From Antedon mediterranea (taxonomy: Eukaryota > Echinodermata > Crinoidea > Comatulida > Antedonidae): a stretch of 64,000 nucleotides of DNA. Below, piece by piece: positions 35,768 to 49,213 of the stretch (position 1 is its first letter; each line of letters starts with the position of its first letter). Below the pieces are notes generated by a model. That model had not been told where the DNA came from. It made no database searches and worked only from the letters and a program-made list of their open reading frames with translations. The position numbers were made by a program, and so were the translations under genes. The stretch spans positions 25,345,795-25,409,794 of the forward strand of contig NC_092670.1 of the NCBI RefSeq assembly GCF_964355755.1, written 5' to 3'.

Positions 35768-37092
35768 CTGATAAAGTTCATTTCTGTAGCAGCAGGTTTC
35801 ATGGTCATTTTACCTGACCGGATAAAGTTCATTTCTGTAGCAGCAGGCTTCATGGTCATTTTACCTGACCGGATAAAGTTCATTTCTGTAGCAGCAGGCT
35901 TCATGGTCATTTTACCTGACCGGATAAAGTTCATTTCTGTAGCAGCAGCAGGCTTCATGGTCATTTTACCTGACCGGATAAAGTTCATTTCTGTAGCAGC
36001 AGGCTTCATGGTCATTTTACCTGACCGGATAAAGTTTATTTCTGTAGCAGCAGGCTTCATGGTCATTTTACCTGACCGGATAAAGTTCATTTTTGTAGCA
36101 GCAGGCTTCATGGTCATTTTACCTGACCGGATAAAGTTCATTTCTGTAGCAGCAGGCTTCATGGTCATTTTACCTGACCGAATAAAGTTCATTTCTGTAG
36201 CAGCAGGCTTCATGGTCATTTTACCGGACCGGATAAAGTTCATTTCTGTAGCAGCAGGCTTCATGGTCATTTTACCTGACCGGATAAAGTTCATTTCTGT
36301 AGCAGCAGGCTTCATGGTCATTTTACCTGACCGGATAAAGTTCATTTCTGTAGCAGCAGGCTTCATGGTCATTTTACCTGACCGGATAAAGTTCATTTCT
36401 GTAGCAGCAGGCTTCATGGTCATATTACCTGACCGGATAAAGTTCATTTCTGTAGCAGCAGGCTTCATGGTCATTTTACCTGACCGGATAAAGTTCATTT
36501 CTGTAGCAGCAGGCTTCATGGTCATTTTACCTGACCGGATAAAGTTCATTTCTGTAGCAGCAGGCTTCATGGTCATTTTACCTGACCGGATAAAGTTCAT
36601 TTCTGTAGCAGCAGGCTTCATGGTCATTTTACCTGACAGGATAAAGTTCATTTCTGTAGCAGCAGGCTTCATGGTCATTTTACCTGACCGGATAAAGTTC
36701 ATTTCTGTAGCAGCAGGCTTCATGGTCATTTTACCTGACAGGATAAAGTTCATTTCTGTAGCAGCAGGCTTCATGGTCATTTTACCGGACCGGATAAAGT
36801 TCATTTCTGTAGCCAGCAGGCTTCATGGTCATTTTACCTGACAGGATAAAGTTCATTTCTGTAGCAGCAGGCTTCATGGTCATTTTACCTGACCGGATAA
36901 AGTTCATTTCTGTAGCAGCAGGCTTCATGGTCATTTTACCTGACAGGATAAAGTTCATTTCTGTAGCAGCAGGCTTCATGGTCATTTTACCTGACCGGAT
37001 AAAGTTAATTTCTGTAGCAGCAGGCTTCATGGTCATTTTACCTGACCGGATAAAGTTCATTTCTGTAGCAGCAGGCTTCATGGTCATTTTTT
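35768..37092. repeat. 51-bp minisatellite, about 26 copies
   Basis: The unit contains CGGATAAAGTTCATTTCTGT, AGCAGCAGGCTTCATGGTCA and TTTTACCTGAC. Copies are nearly identical; variants include GACAGG for GACCGG, an extra AGC at about 35944 and an extra C at about 36813. Because 51 is a multiple of three, frames stay open on both strands: + 35801-36841 and 36825-37109, - 36804-35665 and 37087-36782. Each gives 17-residue repeats (PDRIKFISVAAGFMVIL on +, RSGKMTMKPAATEMNFI on -). The first partial unit lies in sequence shared with the GPCR flank, so the array arose after the segmental duplication. I regard the frames as fortuitous. Confidence 0.93.
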
Positions 37093-37224
37093 CCTGTATT
37101 GCAACTTGATGCTTTGGCTATATTGACTTTGGGCTAAATTACTATAGCAATACCAGCGAAATTGGAAATACATTAGTTGTTTGACAATTTAAAACAAACA
37201 ATATGGCTATATAATATAGAACAA

Positions 37225-38674
37225 TCTATATATAAATTTACGTAAGGGCAAAATTCGGTAAATCGCGCGTTATTTCTAGAATGTTTACTCGATGGTATAT
37301 AAAGTTGGTTCGTACTTTCGGTACTGATTTTAACCGCCTGATGTAACCCTGTTTACTAATTAAATTGAGTTCGATAATTAGTTATTGACGATTAAAACGA
37401 ATTTAGGTTCAACGATTTTCCCCAAATAGGGGTGTTTTTTGATCGTGGTATACACTGTCTAATGGATGTCCGTCTTGATAAATACCCGCAGACGATAATG
37501 CGAGGATGCTTCGCATTTTCCTATCTCCTCCTACGATAATTGTTTTTAATGGCTGAAAACCGGTTGAACAGCTCGACTACAGCATCATAATGTTGAAGAC
37601 AGGCCGATTTTCTTTAAAAAATACTATTTTGATAGATTTAATATACGTTTATACAAATGTATTGATTTGCGATGAATGGAACATTCCAATCTCTGTTCCA
37701 CAAGCGTCTATTCCCTCAGGCGTCGTAAAGGCAAGTACTGTATACTCATAACAGAAATTCGATCCATTTTTTTTTTCAATCTGTGCTGCAGAGGTTGGAT
37801 ATAAATTTTTTTTAAACGGATAATGAGCTAGCGTTTTCACTCGCCGTATATTATGTACACATCTTTATTATTGCAGTTAAACCACCCACATCATCACCCT
37901 TCCCTCACTGGCATGTATGAGTAGCGTTGTAAAACCAGTAGAGGATAGGCCTACGGTACATCACATGCCCTAAACGCAGAACAACTTTGGTGGGTAGGGT
38001 AGGAACCAACTTAAGTATGAATTGGCTCTAATATACAATTGAAAACCATTAGGCCTACTAATTAAGTTGAGTTAGATAATTTAATATTTATTGACGATTA
38101 AATCGAATTTATGATTTTCCCCGAATAGAGGTGGTTTTCACAAATTGTTTTACATTATATAAACATATACACGTCGTAGTGATGTATCGTTACATGTACT
38201 GTACTATTTCAATCGACTATGACGGTGATAGTTTCAACAAAGTTTTAAATCGAAATGTTTTACTGTGTGTAGTGGTATATTATTTGTAAAACATGAAAAC
38301 AATTAATATTTCGTTACTAAATGGATAAAGAATATATTTAAAAAGTGTTCCTCTTTGCACCCATCCTCTTCCCCATCCCTCAACACTAATGTTACATACA
38401 AAACACAAATTAAGTTTGTTTAAATTTGACTTAAACAATTGGTCTCATTTTGTGACAAGTTTCTCTTTCGGAAGCAATTCCCAGGGTGCTAATTTTAGTT
38501 GAGTACATAAATCACAGTGTCTATTTATTCGTTCCTGTAAACGACATGTATTATTGTCCTGCGGTACGTACATTTGAAATCGCCAGTTTTTTAACGCTGA
38601 AATTATTATGTATTCGAGAACCATCTGTGGGCACGACCTAGATGGTACGCGAGCGAAGCGAGCGTACCATCTAG
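37225..38674 (+). mobile_element. Non-autonomous Helitron, copy 2
   Basis: It begins TCTATATATAAATTTACG after an A and ends with hairpin ATGGTACGCGAGCG-AAG-CGAGCGTACCAT followed by CTAG and then T. It is 1450 bp and in opposite orientation to copy 1 at 18211-19800, sharing both ends and most of the interior but lacking copy 1's internal tandem duplication. No protein-coding capacity is evident. Confidence 0.87.
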
Positions 38675-40444
38675 TATCTATAATAAATGTTGTTAACGTT
38701 TGTTATGACTTTTTGAATGCTTTAACGATTTTGCAAATAAACTAATACTGTAGCAATACAAACACACAATATTTAAATGCATCATGGTTTATATCAGAAT
38801 GTGTCATTTACAAATATATTTAATTGAAGAAAATTAATCTAATAAAATACAATACTTGTATATAATATTTTAATAAACAATGCGGTTGACTTGGATAAAT
38901 GATGCAGTCCTAACAAATCAAAATCTCATTATTTTAGTCTCTAACCTAAACCTTGGTTCCACTGGTCTGCAACGTGATGTGCAATGTAAGTAATTTGACC
39001 AATCACAAATTTCAGTCCAGACGATCCGCCGCCTGTAATTGGTCAACTTACTTCGGTTGTTTATGTGTTGCAGCATAATGAGCCTAATCGGATTTGGTTG
39101 GTTTTAAATCGTTAATTATTAATTAATTAGATGGACCTGTTACTTGAGAATAATATAATACATAGTTTCAAAATAAAAATCAAACATTTTCAGACAAATT
39201 AAGATGATTATAACGAACATCGGCGGTGTACAACAACAAACAATTTGATCAAATAATGCGAGAGTAATCAATACACCAAATATGTTAGGCCGTAAAAAGC
39301 AGTCGCAAGCAAAAAATAATCATTTAATCAATATTATTAGATATCAATCAATCGATAATTTTTTTTTTTAATTACTAGATATACTGAGAGAGAATTATGG
39401 TAAGAAGGAGGTATTTATAAAGTATGCCCATAACAAAGGATTTAACTTCTTTATGAGTTTAAAATCAAGTATGAACAATATTAATAAAACTCATTCCTAC
39501 ATATTAATTTAATACGATATTTATATTAAATTAAACAAAATAATATTCAGAATATATACAGTGTACCAAAGGTGTTAGATTGAAACAATTGAAACAAATT
39601 AGTAAGTATTATAATATTTCCAAAATATTTGAGCTTTCTGTCAATTTCCTTATGTTTGAAACATGCAAAAGATATAAACTTTAGCTTATAATTTAATTTT
39701 ACATAAAATTCTAAATCAGTGATTGTTTTCTTGTATATATTGTTTTACTAAATAAAGAATTACACCTCCAGCTATATCTACTAGTGATGCATAAAACTAT
39801 ATACTCTTTTATATACAAACTATTTTGCAAAATGTTCAATATGATGCCTTATTGCTGGACGATCAATGAGAATTATACCCCTTTCACACCAAACTCTGCA
39901 GTGATCTCCGAAGACACCCTGGGGTTTGTGACCATTCAAAACGTTGAGAAACTTAGGAGATACCCAATTCGACCTAGCAACACTGGGGTTTTTTAAATAA
40001 AATTATAAATAACGCCATCTATTTTGTTTTTGTTATTTTTACATAGCAATGATAATTAAAATCAATCTTTTGATAATATTTTTAATTTAATAATTTTAGT
40101 CATAAGTCTCAGAAGTCATATAATGTTTTATTTATACTATTTATTATTCCCTCAACTCCAGAGTTTTCTTAGGGTGCGAAAGCGGTATTATAATACAATT
40201 CATAAATGATGGCTATTACAATGATAAATAACAACTCTCCCAATACTGGCTGGCCTATATCTGGTTTTCAAGAAATTCTGGTATTCTGAATGTGTTTTTA
40301 GTGGGTATTGGGTGAATAATTGACTGTATGTCTTATAATGAAAAATATAAATAGAGATCTAGAGCTATTTCAAATGTGAAATAATACAATGCCTAATAAA
40401 AATCATAAAAGGATATGTGGCCGACTGTGTTGAATGTGAAGGGC
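38675..40444. other. Intergenic with a possible MITE at 39862-40190
   Basis: There is no convincing gene. Inverted ends ATTATACCCCTTTCACACC (39873-39891) and GGTGCGAAAGCGGTATTATA (40173-40192), each followed inward by AAACTCTG(C/G)AGT in matching orientation, suggest a ~320-bp MITE. The rest is AT-rich and featureless. Confidence 0.5.
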
Positions 40445-43400
40445 CTACACCATTGTATGTTCATAGGTTTGATCTAGCTTCACATTTGATGGTGTTGATA
40501 TCAGATGTCGAGTGCTTGACACACTTCCAGAACTAGCTAGGCTCTCTGGTCTTGCACTGTCAACAGCCATGCCTGGTAGCTCTACGCTAGCCATTGCAGC
40601 TGGTTGGCCAGGTTCGATTTCTTGGAAAACGGAATCGGTTGAACTGGAAACTGGGTTTAAAAAGTGAAAAAAAAAATTGTGATAGTCAGTCTCAAAATTA
40701 AAAAGGGGCTATGAGTTTGAACAATGGCCTGAAAAACACAAGTAAATTTAAGTCTACTGGCCAAGCGGTCAAGGCATGCCACTGCTGCAGTAGCCTATAA
40801 CCATAAAATCTGCACCAGCTCAAGGCTCTCCTTTACCATTAGAACCATAAAGTGAGTAGAATAAGTCATCTCAGATAAGGACTTAAAACTGGAGGTCCAG
40901 GGCCAACTTGCCTTGCATTATTATACTCCATAAGAGGGTTGTAGCATAACAATCAAGATATTCTCAACATTTTCTCAAATAGTGTACACGTTTTGACTAA
41001 AATGACTAAAATATGTATGTACTAACCACTATCCTGTTGAATAATTTTAGCAATTGTACTAATCTTAGGTGAGCTAGGCTCTGATGGACTAAGAGTTGTG
41101 GAATCGGTCTCCTCAGCGATCGCTTCTACTCCTGGAACTATTTCTTCTACTATCTTTTCACCTTCAATAATTCCAGCCTAGAAAACAAATTCATATACTT
41201 TTCTGTTACAAAGCTTCTATGCATGATTTTGTAAAGTTTGCAGTCATTAATATAGCAATGATCATTTTAACAGTGCAATTATAGGTATTATAAAAAAAGT
41301 TTTATTTGATAAATAAGATTGCAATGATGTCCATGACTAAAGTTCTGTCTACACTATCAAACTTTATGTGACAACAAAATGTGATGTGCCCATATATGGA
41401 CATGATGATGTCATATCACTGTCATATCTGGGCATATCACTACCATATTTGGGCACATACTAGTTTGATAGTGTAGACAGAGCTTAAAACATTATATTCC
41501 TACTGTACCTCATCAACAGTAGGTTCAGCAGATTTCTGCAGCTGTGGAATAAAATTACCAGTATTATTAACATCAAAACCAACTTGAACTCATTAAAGAT
41601 ATATTGTCCCCTTAAACAATGTTGATATTCACTTTTTTACCAAAAACTGGATCCAAAACAAAAAAAATACTGAAACTGTTTGTCAGACAATGGTTTTTGG
41701 TTAAAATTAAGTGAAATAATTATTTTGGTGAGACATGGTGAGTAACTAGTAAATTCTATAATTCTAGGTGAATTAGTATGTGAATATGATTGGGTCGGAT
41801 GAACACAAAAACATGAGATTTGGAAATACAATTTGAAACTGAAAAAGCTTGAAAACAAGTGTTAAAGGCAACAACAAAAATGTTGCCAAGCACAGCCAAA
41901 TCAATTTGTTATTTTTTGCAATTGAGCAATATTACATTTTTAGTAGAAATTGCATGCATGACTTAATTTTCTATAGCGCCCTCTATCTTGATTTCAACTA
42001 ACCTGAGTGTCTGGTGAATCAACAGGTGTCAGCATTTCCTTTTTATCACATGGACGTTCCAATGATTTGTTGAGTTCATTTTCCTCTGCATACTGTACGG
42101 TTGCAAGGTGTGCTGGCACAGCTGCCTCAGGAGCTGCCCTACACCTCCCTGAAGAACTACCTGATGTTGGACGCTTCCTAAATTTGCAACAAATTGAATT
42201 TAAATAATTAATTAACGAATAAAAAACAACCGGGAAAAATTATTTGAGAAGTAAAGAACAATGACTACTGTATGTCAATTATTGCTAATCTAGTTACAAA
42301 TCTACACATTGTGGAAGGAAGCACGTCCCTTCTTTTGTAGCTTGTATATGAACGTGATTGAAAAATAAAATTGAAAATGATGCTATACTGTCTATTACTA
42401 TTAGTACTTATATGGTTGTATTACCTTCTATTTTTTCTATTCTTGTGTCTGCCACTTCCTGTACTGTCTCCAGCTATGAAATAAACACAAGTGATAATTT
42501 AAACAAAATATTATCTAAACAACTTAACAAATACATCCTATAATCTACATTAACTGTGCAAAAACCTCATTTGGGTGTATAAGTCACACATTTATGTAAC
42601 TGAGCCTTCCAATTTCTTTCTTAAATGTTGTGTTCCTTTTGTTTCATTTTACTTTTTTTAATGTTAGTTTTATTAAATACAAAAAAATTATAGGCCAATC
42701 AGACAATCTTTCACTTACTCTCAGGCCTTGGAAGGGATGGGTTGCCTGATGTATTTGGTCCATTCAGTGCTTCACCTAGCGGAACGGCTTCATATCCTTG
42801 TGGTACATTCTCCTGACTTACCTAAATAAAGCACAACATATTATTTAAACTAATATCTATTCCAAGTTCCATAACATTTTAAAGACACTATTCTACAATA
42901 GTATTCATTGTGATATTTTCAGAAATTATACTGTGAGTAGGTAGAACTAGTTACATGCTGTCGTTGAGTACATTTTAAAATTAAATGTAAAATACTTACA
43001 GCGGTCTCTTCTCTATGGAGAGTGCCTGTTACCTTCCGTAGGGCACGTATTTGAAGAAGAGCACGGAAAGCTGTTGGGAATAAAAATAAACACTATCATT
43101 TTGAACTACTGAGAATGTTGACATTGTACTGGTCTGTTTGTCCTGTTCAGGATTAAATTCCCTTCTAATTCCAACACCTCAATGTCCATAAACTCAACTG
43201 CATTATGAAAACTACACATTATCTATGTATCTGGTTTTGGGATAGTTTTAATAATTTTTCAAACTATAAACTTACGTGCTCTACATATAGGACAGCAACT
43301 TGACTGATAACGAAGATTGTCAGCTAAAAGTAAAACACAATATAGAGTTAATAAAATAAATTTACAAAAATTATGATATTAATCATCAAAATGACAACAA

Positions 43401-46400
43401 TCGTCTTTATTACTTAATATAGTTTGTGATGAATTGTGATTTGTCAGATGATGTTATGGTATACAAATAATAAATGTTTATGATTTGAAGGAGGAGAATA
43501 TGTTCAGCTCATTGACAGGACAGTCAAGTTTTTAGTCAATTAATCCAGCACTTTTATCCTCAGCTGAATATAGAAAGCTGGGTCATGTGGCACTCAGGAT
43601 TTGATCATGGCAGTGTTATAGATGGCACACATAAGTTTTGTTTGCACATTCACCAATTTAGTGTCACACATAATTCTTAAAATTAGTAGCAGTAGTTACA
43701 ATACTACTCACCACATCCATTACAAAGACACAGATGTCTGCATGGAAGAATCAAAGTATCTCTTGCATCAGACATGCAGATGACGCAGTCAGAACCATTG
43801 TCGTCCATTAAATCCACGTCCACTTCGTCCTACAATTCATAAACAAAGGAGATACCTTTCATGTAATTTTGTTTATCAGTATTACCTGGACTCTGGGATG
43901 TAGCTATAGTCTAGGGGGTGGATCTCAAAATGGATAGAGGTTGGTTAGGAAAAGAATAATATAGTATTTTCAGAAATCCAGAGGTTTTGTAGGCAAGTGC
44001 TGTGTGGGTGGGTAAAAGGGATTAACATGAGCTTTAGACCGAGTGGTAACTTAAGGTAAGTGTTCTGTCCGCATCTGCTTATCACAATAACATTCATGAG
44101 CTGTTTTGTAATGTTCAATTTTTTATACCAATACACCAATACTCATACAAATACATACCTGTTGTATATTTGTAACTTTCTTGTTTTCAATACCATATAT
44201 CTCTTGCAGTAGGTAATACACCCCTTCTACCATCTGTTTCTGTTTTAAAGGTTTAATTGCATACTGTTCGTCAGACACCTTCTCTAGCGTGGCCAGGAGA
44301 GCATGGCTATGTCCGGCATGCTCTGTAACAATATAAAGTTTCATTTTAAATTAAATAAAACTTCTACTTACTGAATCAAGTGAAGGCTGATTAAAGTTCA
44401 AAGTTCAAGTTATATAAAAACTACAAGCTTTTGTCAGTGAAAAAAATCAACTTACCATCTCCCTCATCTACACAGCATTGAACGACTAGAGGAATTAGAT
44501 CCTTCAAGGGGTCAAAGTTGAACTGAAAAAGTAGATGATTTATTGATTCAAGTGAATTTTCTTTTTCAATAATAGAGTCAACTCTCACAATACCAAATTC
44601 TCTAGAAACTTGAAACAATCCACAAACCAGAATTTGAGGTCCAAAAGTAAATTCTTTTTAAAATTTATTATTAAAAACATATTCAGAAAACTACAAACAA
44701 AACAAGACATATTAGGCAAATGTGTCCAGTATTGGGTAAATTGACTGTACATTTGTAAAATGCAGATTAAACAAGAATATTTCTTACAAAAAACGCTGCT
44801 CGCTTATTGTTATTGCTAAGGTCAAGTCTGGGGGTCACTTCATCACGCCTAGATACTTCAAGTATCCTATTACAAACAAAAACTTCAATGGACTGTTTTG
44901 ATAATAATTCAATGATTATCTGACAGTGAATTATAGTAATATCATGGGACTCATAAATACCAGAATGCTTTGGGATTTGTCGTTAGACTCTTTTCCCAGC
45001 CGTTTTTGGATTCAACAGGTGGTACCAATAAATTATAGTGGAGTTTCCATTTTAACAAAAATGTCAAAGTGTAGTACTATAAAGCTGCTTGATTTCATCT
45101 AATGAATGAGTCATCTCGTGTGACGTAGCGGGCTAGAGCAGCAGCGTGAAAAAAAAACAGACTTAACTGTCTACCAACAAAATCTCAATTTTTATTGATA
45201 AACTTACATCAGTTTCAGAATAGTTAGCAGGATTGATGACAAAGGCAGGCTGCTTAAACAGCTGATTGGCTCCTTTCTGATAGTGAAACGTCTCTGAACG
45301 CAGACCTACACCTTCTTTAGGTTGGTATCTAATTAACAAAACAAAGTTTATAGAATTAAAATAATACAAGTGGAGGGCACACTAACTTACTATTGCAGCA
45401 TAAAATATCAATTTTAGTATAAATAAATAAGAAATATATACAGTATTGTCCACTTGAAAAAAATAATTAATAGACCCTTTCAATTCTATAGTTATTCACT
45501 TTGACAAAATTGGATTTTAAAGAAATTATCTACCTACTACTAATTATCTAAAAAAAAACTGCCTATTAAATTGACCTGTTTGTCTTTAAAATCATAATTT
45601 TTTTTTTATTTTTTTTTTGGGGAAAAAATTAATAACAAAATGGCATATTCAAGGTTTGATTTTATTCATCTTTATTTGTCATGTTTTGAGGGAACAAAAG
45701 ATCTTTAAAAAAAAAAATATGTGCATGTGACCAAACTTACACAGCATACTGTCCGTTGACAATCTCTTCTGATGCAAACATGTACACCGTGATTGCCACT
45801 CTTGCTTCTGTGTCAAATATAAACTCTAAGTTGTATTTAACACTTTCTGTGTTTTCTTCTGAATCTGTGTCCAGGTTTCTAGTAAAGTTATTAAAAATAA
45901 AAGAAATAAAATTTTACTCTAAATTTAAACATACATTAAATTCAAACATACATTAAATTCTATATGAAATTCTACTATTATATAATATATTTTGGTCTGT
46001 ATTTATATAACTTCATTAAATTTCACAAGATAATCATTTTATTTGTAGTACCACAACAAGAAAATACATCACAGAGACAAATCTGACAGAAGATATAAAT
46101 GAATGCACTCTACCTTTCATCTTTTACAAATTTGACTGAATCTTTACGGATATTGACAAGACTCTTTAACGTCTTTGTCGGCTCATTGGGTTGTGGTGGT
46201 GGATATGGAAACTAAAAACAAACAAGTGATTATGTAATATTATTGTAGATTTCAACTTGTACACTTTATCAGTAATTTCTAGTCAAATACATATACAGTA
46301 CATACAGTTGTACTGAGATTCATTGTCATTAATTAGTACAGTATCATAAATAACGAATGTTAATTTAAAGATGTATTGTCCCTTGAAACATAAAAAATGA

Positions 46401-47306
46401 AGGACAAAATATTCTAAATTTAAATTGGCCATATCAAAGTAATATGAAAGTTAGTCACTTTAAGTCGAAAATTTGATCCAAAAACATTATTCACTCAATT
46501 AATCACTGTACTATCAAATAGGTGGTAATCCTCCTGACACACTGGCTATTTTGTGAACCAGTTCATCGGGGTAACTCCTACTCGTCGCATGAACAGGGTT
46601 TTTTAAAGTGCACACACGGGTTATACTGTGTACAGTTTATAGTCCTTTTCGGAAAAGACTTGTTCCACCACCGGAACTAGGTAAATAAAATGTCTTACTG
46701 GAGCAGGTCTTGAACCTAGGTAATTAAGGTCACTATTTTCGCCAAAGAGGTAAGCTTCAGGTTGTGGCGTTTCAAAACGCTGACCTCCCATTGTGAAATA
46801 GCCTCCAAAATAACATCCTGTATGAAAGGTATACAAATAAAGCAGTTACTTACTAGAAAAATCATCAATAATAATATATAGCCTGCATAGGCCTAATACT
46901 AATTATTAATTAGGGCCTCTAGGGCCAGGCTAGGCCTAAATTAAAAATTTTTTTTTAATGCAATTTATTTTTTTACTACTCTACTCTAGCCAAGGCCTTT
47001 ATATGATATCCTACTACTAGCCTAGGCCATCTACTCTACTACTTAAAGGCCTAGACCGATCCGAGATTAAATTGTTTTCCCCATGTTAAATCTGCCTTTG
47101 CTAGGCCTACTGAAAAGCCCGAGCAATGAAGCCTCCGGGTTGTTGTTTGTAGTGATCATCAGCATAAAACAGCACAACCACTGTTAACTTCCCGTACGTT
47201 TTTTCAACATATTACCTGATTTTGGTGGATATCTGTACGCTGAATTAGCAGAAATATCAAGCTGCTCAACGTTGTTTTGATTATATGATGATATTATAGA
47301 GCCCAT
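40445..47306 (-). CDS. MGRN1: E3 ubiquitin ligase MGRN1/RNF157 (mahogunin)
   Basis: Sixteen exons give 583 aa: 47306-47216, 46817-46699, 46211-46114, 45878-45741, 45328-45208, 44522-44456, 44322-44159, 43829-43712, 43323-43276, 43070-43000, 42821-42719, 42473-42425, 42177-42003, 41541-41509, 41177-41027 and 40650-40445. The N terminus MGSIISS and [12 protein letters not shown] matches the myristoylated start of mahogunin. The beta-rich domain (residues about 60-260) holds [31 protein letters not shown] and [22 protein letters not shown]3HC4 RING follows: [25 protein letters not shown] and [16 protein letters not shown]. The low-complexity C tail has [16 protein letters not shown], as in MGRN1. 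It transfers ubiquitin and in vertebrates targets TSG101 and melanocortin or Smoothened signalling. It is probably the single pre-duplication orthologue of MGRN1 and RNF157. It diverges from ADPRM. Confidence 0.93.
41340..41485. repeat. MITE family 1, complete copy
   Basis: This 146-bp element in MGRN1 intron 14 has TIRs AAG(T/C)TCTGTCTACACTATC / GATAGTGTAGACAGAGCTT. The interior is a chain of alternating palindromes (GTGATGTGCCCATATATGG, CATGATGATGTCATATCAC, GGGCACAT). No coding capacity. Relatives lie at 7401, 12368, 50513 and 62365. Confidence 0.8.
46880..47110. repeat. AGGCCTAG-rich tract in MGRN1 intron 1
   Basis: The stretch is enriched in TAGGCCTA, CTAGGCC and ACTACT words plus poly-T/poly-A, similar to 16815-17165. 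Confidence 0.5.
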
Positions 47307-47923
47307 ATTGACAAAATTAGATAAAATTGACAACAAACGTTGTACTTAAAAATCAAAGATGTCGTTTTGTTTTTCCAGATTCTTATCTCCAAAAAAGATA
47401 ATTAAAGGACGCCCTCTAGAGACAGAGGTAATTGACAGCGAAATTGAAGCACGCCATCAATAGGTTGCTTTCATCATCGACAAAAATATAAACAAACCAC
47501 ACACAGGATACCGGTTATTGCATAATCATTTCATTTAACTGTCTACACAAATTCCAAAGCATATCATTCTCTAAATGCTTTCTGATTAAATTTCGTTATA
47601 TCCAAAGTATTTGTTTTCGTACTGTAAATACTAAGGAAGCCTTTCTGTAAGTGCTGAACGTGCGCCCCAAACGGGTTAATTGCCTCAAATACAACAACTG
47701 GCTAGCTAGCTATGCTAGGCCTAAACAAATTAGTTAACTGCTAATAAGCAGTGCCACTTCTTCTGTGGTACAATATATGTACCACATTTTTTACTGCCTT
47801 TTTAGCACCTCTCTCGGATAAATTAATCCACGACACGATACAGGTAGTCGATTGAGGATTTGTTAGACAATCAAGTTTTCACTAGCAACAAGCAGTTCAT
47901 AAAATTGATACAATTGTATTAAT
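47307..47923. promoter_or_regulatory. Shared upstream region of MGRN1 and ADPRM
   Basis: The 617-bp gap separates the divergent start codons. No TATA box stands close to either start. A bidirectional promoter is inferred from spacing only; ADPRM's 5' UTR would lie in the last part. Confidence 0.5.
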
Positions 47924-49213
47924 ATGGCAGCATTATTTTCATTTGGGATTATTGCAGATGTTCAATACGCAGACATTGATACGTGTTACAACTTTAACCA
48001 CACACGTTTACGTTACTATCGCAACGCAAAGCCTCTTTTACGCAATGCAGTTGATCACTGGATTAGCGAACAAGACATTTCATTCGTTACTCAATTAGGA
48101 GATGTCATCGATGGATTCAATACTCGAAAAGGAAAACGTGAGTCTTGGCGTGCATTAACAGAAATTATGGACGAGTTTGATCGATTTTCCGGGAAACTGC
48201 ATCATCTAATTGGCAATCATGAACTATATAATTTTTCACGAAAAGAGATTTATGAAAGTAAATTATTTTCGGCAGATGAATTTCAATCCGGACAAGATCA
48301 CACAATCGAAGACCCTGAAGATGAAAGGAAAAAGTTTTACTATCATTTCAGCCCAGAAGCAGGCTACAGATTTGTTATACTTGACTCTTATGATGTATCT
48401 ATGTTAGGATGGGGTGCTGACAGTGCCATCATGCAACAAGCAACACAGATTGTAACGTCTGTAAATTCCAATCAAGAATTAAACTCTCCACTCGGTTTAG
48501 AAGGATTGGAAACTCGGTTTGTAAAGTTCAATGGAGCGATCGGAGATCGCCAAAGGAATTGGTTGAGACATGTATTGCAAACTGCTGAAAATGATGAAGA
48601 AAAAGTGTTTATATTTGGTAAGTGAGGTTTTATAAAAAGTAAGATAAAAAACAATTTACACTGCTCAACAAATGCTTTGTCGATATCGATTTGATTGATT
48701 GATTTGACCAATTACAAGTGATGGATTAATTTGAACTGGCGCTTGTCGTATCTTCAACTCACTTGCGTTTGCTCCTACATCCTTGCGTTGCATTTTAGTG
48801 GGAACCCTGCTTTAAGGGCAAATGTTACTGTAATACTAATAGAATAGTGGTTATTGATTTACGAAGGAATTTTGCACAACTTTTAATATTAATTTTGTGA
48901 ATTGGTTTCAGGTCATATACCTTTCCACCCTAACAAGACTAGTGACAACATCTGTCTGCTGTGGGACTATGACCAGGTTCTTGAAATCCTACATCAATTC
49001 AAGTGCGTAGTGGCGACGTTTGCTGGACATTCACACACTGGAAGTTATACGCATGATGCGAAGCACATTCATCATATTGTAGTACCAGCAGTTGTTGAGG
49101 CGCCTCCTGGATCAGACGCATTTGGTACGGTTGCTGTTTATGACGACCGCATTGTGATTAATGGTCACGGGTCAGTAAAGTCAGCAGAGTTTAGATATCA
49201 GAGTACACCATGA
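47924..49213 (+). CDS. ADPRM: Mn-dependent ADP-ribose/CDP-alcohol diphosphatase
   Basis: Two exons (47924-48617, 48912-49213) encode 331 aa, close to vertebrate ADPRM (about 340). It is a calcineurin-like metallophosphoesterase with motifs in order: FGIIADVQYAD (metal ligands D and Q-adjacent), QLGDVIDGFN, LIGNHELYNF (GNHE), GHIPFHPN and FAGHSHTG. These supply the di-metal centre that hydrolyses ADP-ribose, IDP-ribose and CDP-alcohols to the nucleoside monophosphate. The N terminus MAALFSFGIIADVQYAD matches the family start, so 47924 is the right ATG. The intron carries a half copy of MITE family 2 (about 48700-48812). An AATAAA lies near 49532. It is convergent with RRS1 and divergent from MGRN1. 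Confidence 0.94.

Noticed and set aside
35801-36841. Long open frames of 346 and 379 codons on opposite strands
   Set aside because: They are produced by a 51-bp tandem repeat whose unit length is a multiple of three; no start context, domain or homologue supports a protein.
38945-39075. Additional MITE family 2 copy (CTTGGTTCCACTGG, TTGGTCAAC)
   Set aside because: Only scattered words match; the inverted right end is not present.
44789-44880. Possible extra MGRN1 exon between 45208 and 44522
   Set aside because: The neighbouring exons join in phase and give the conserved NYSETD-FNFD alignment; nothing is missing.
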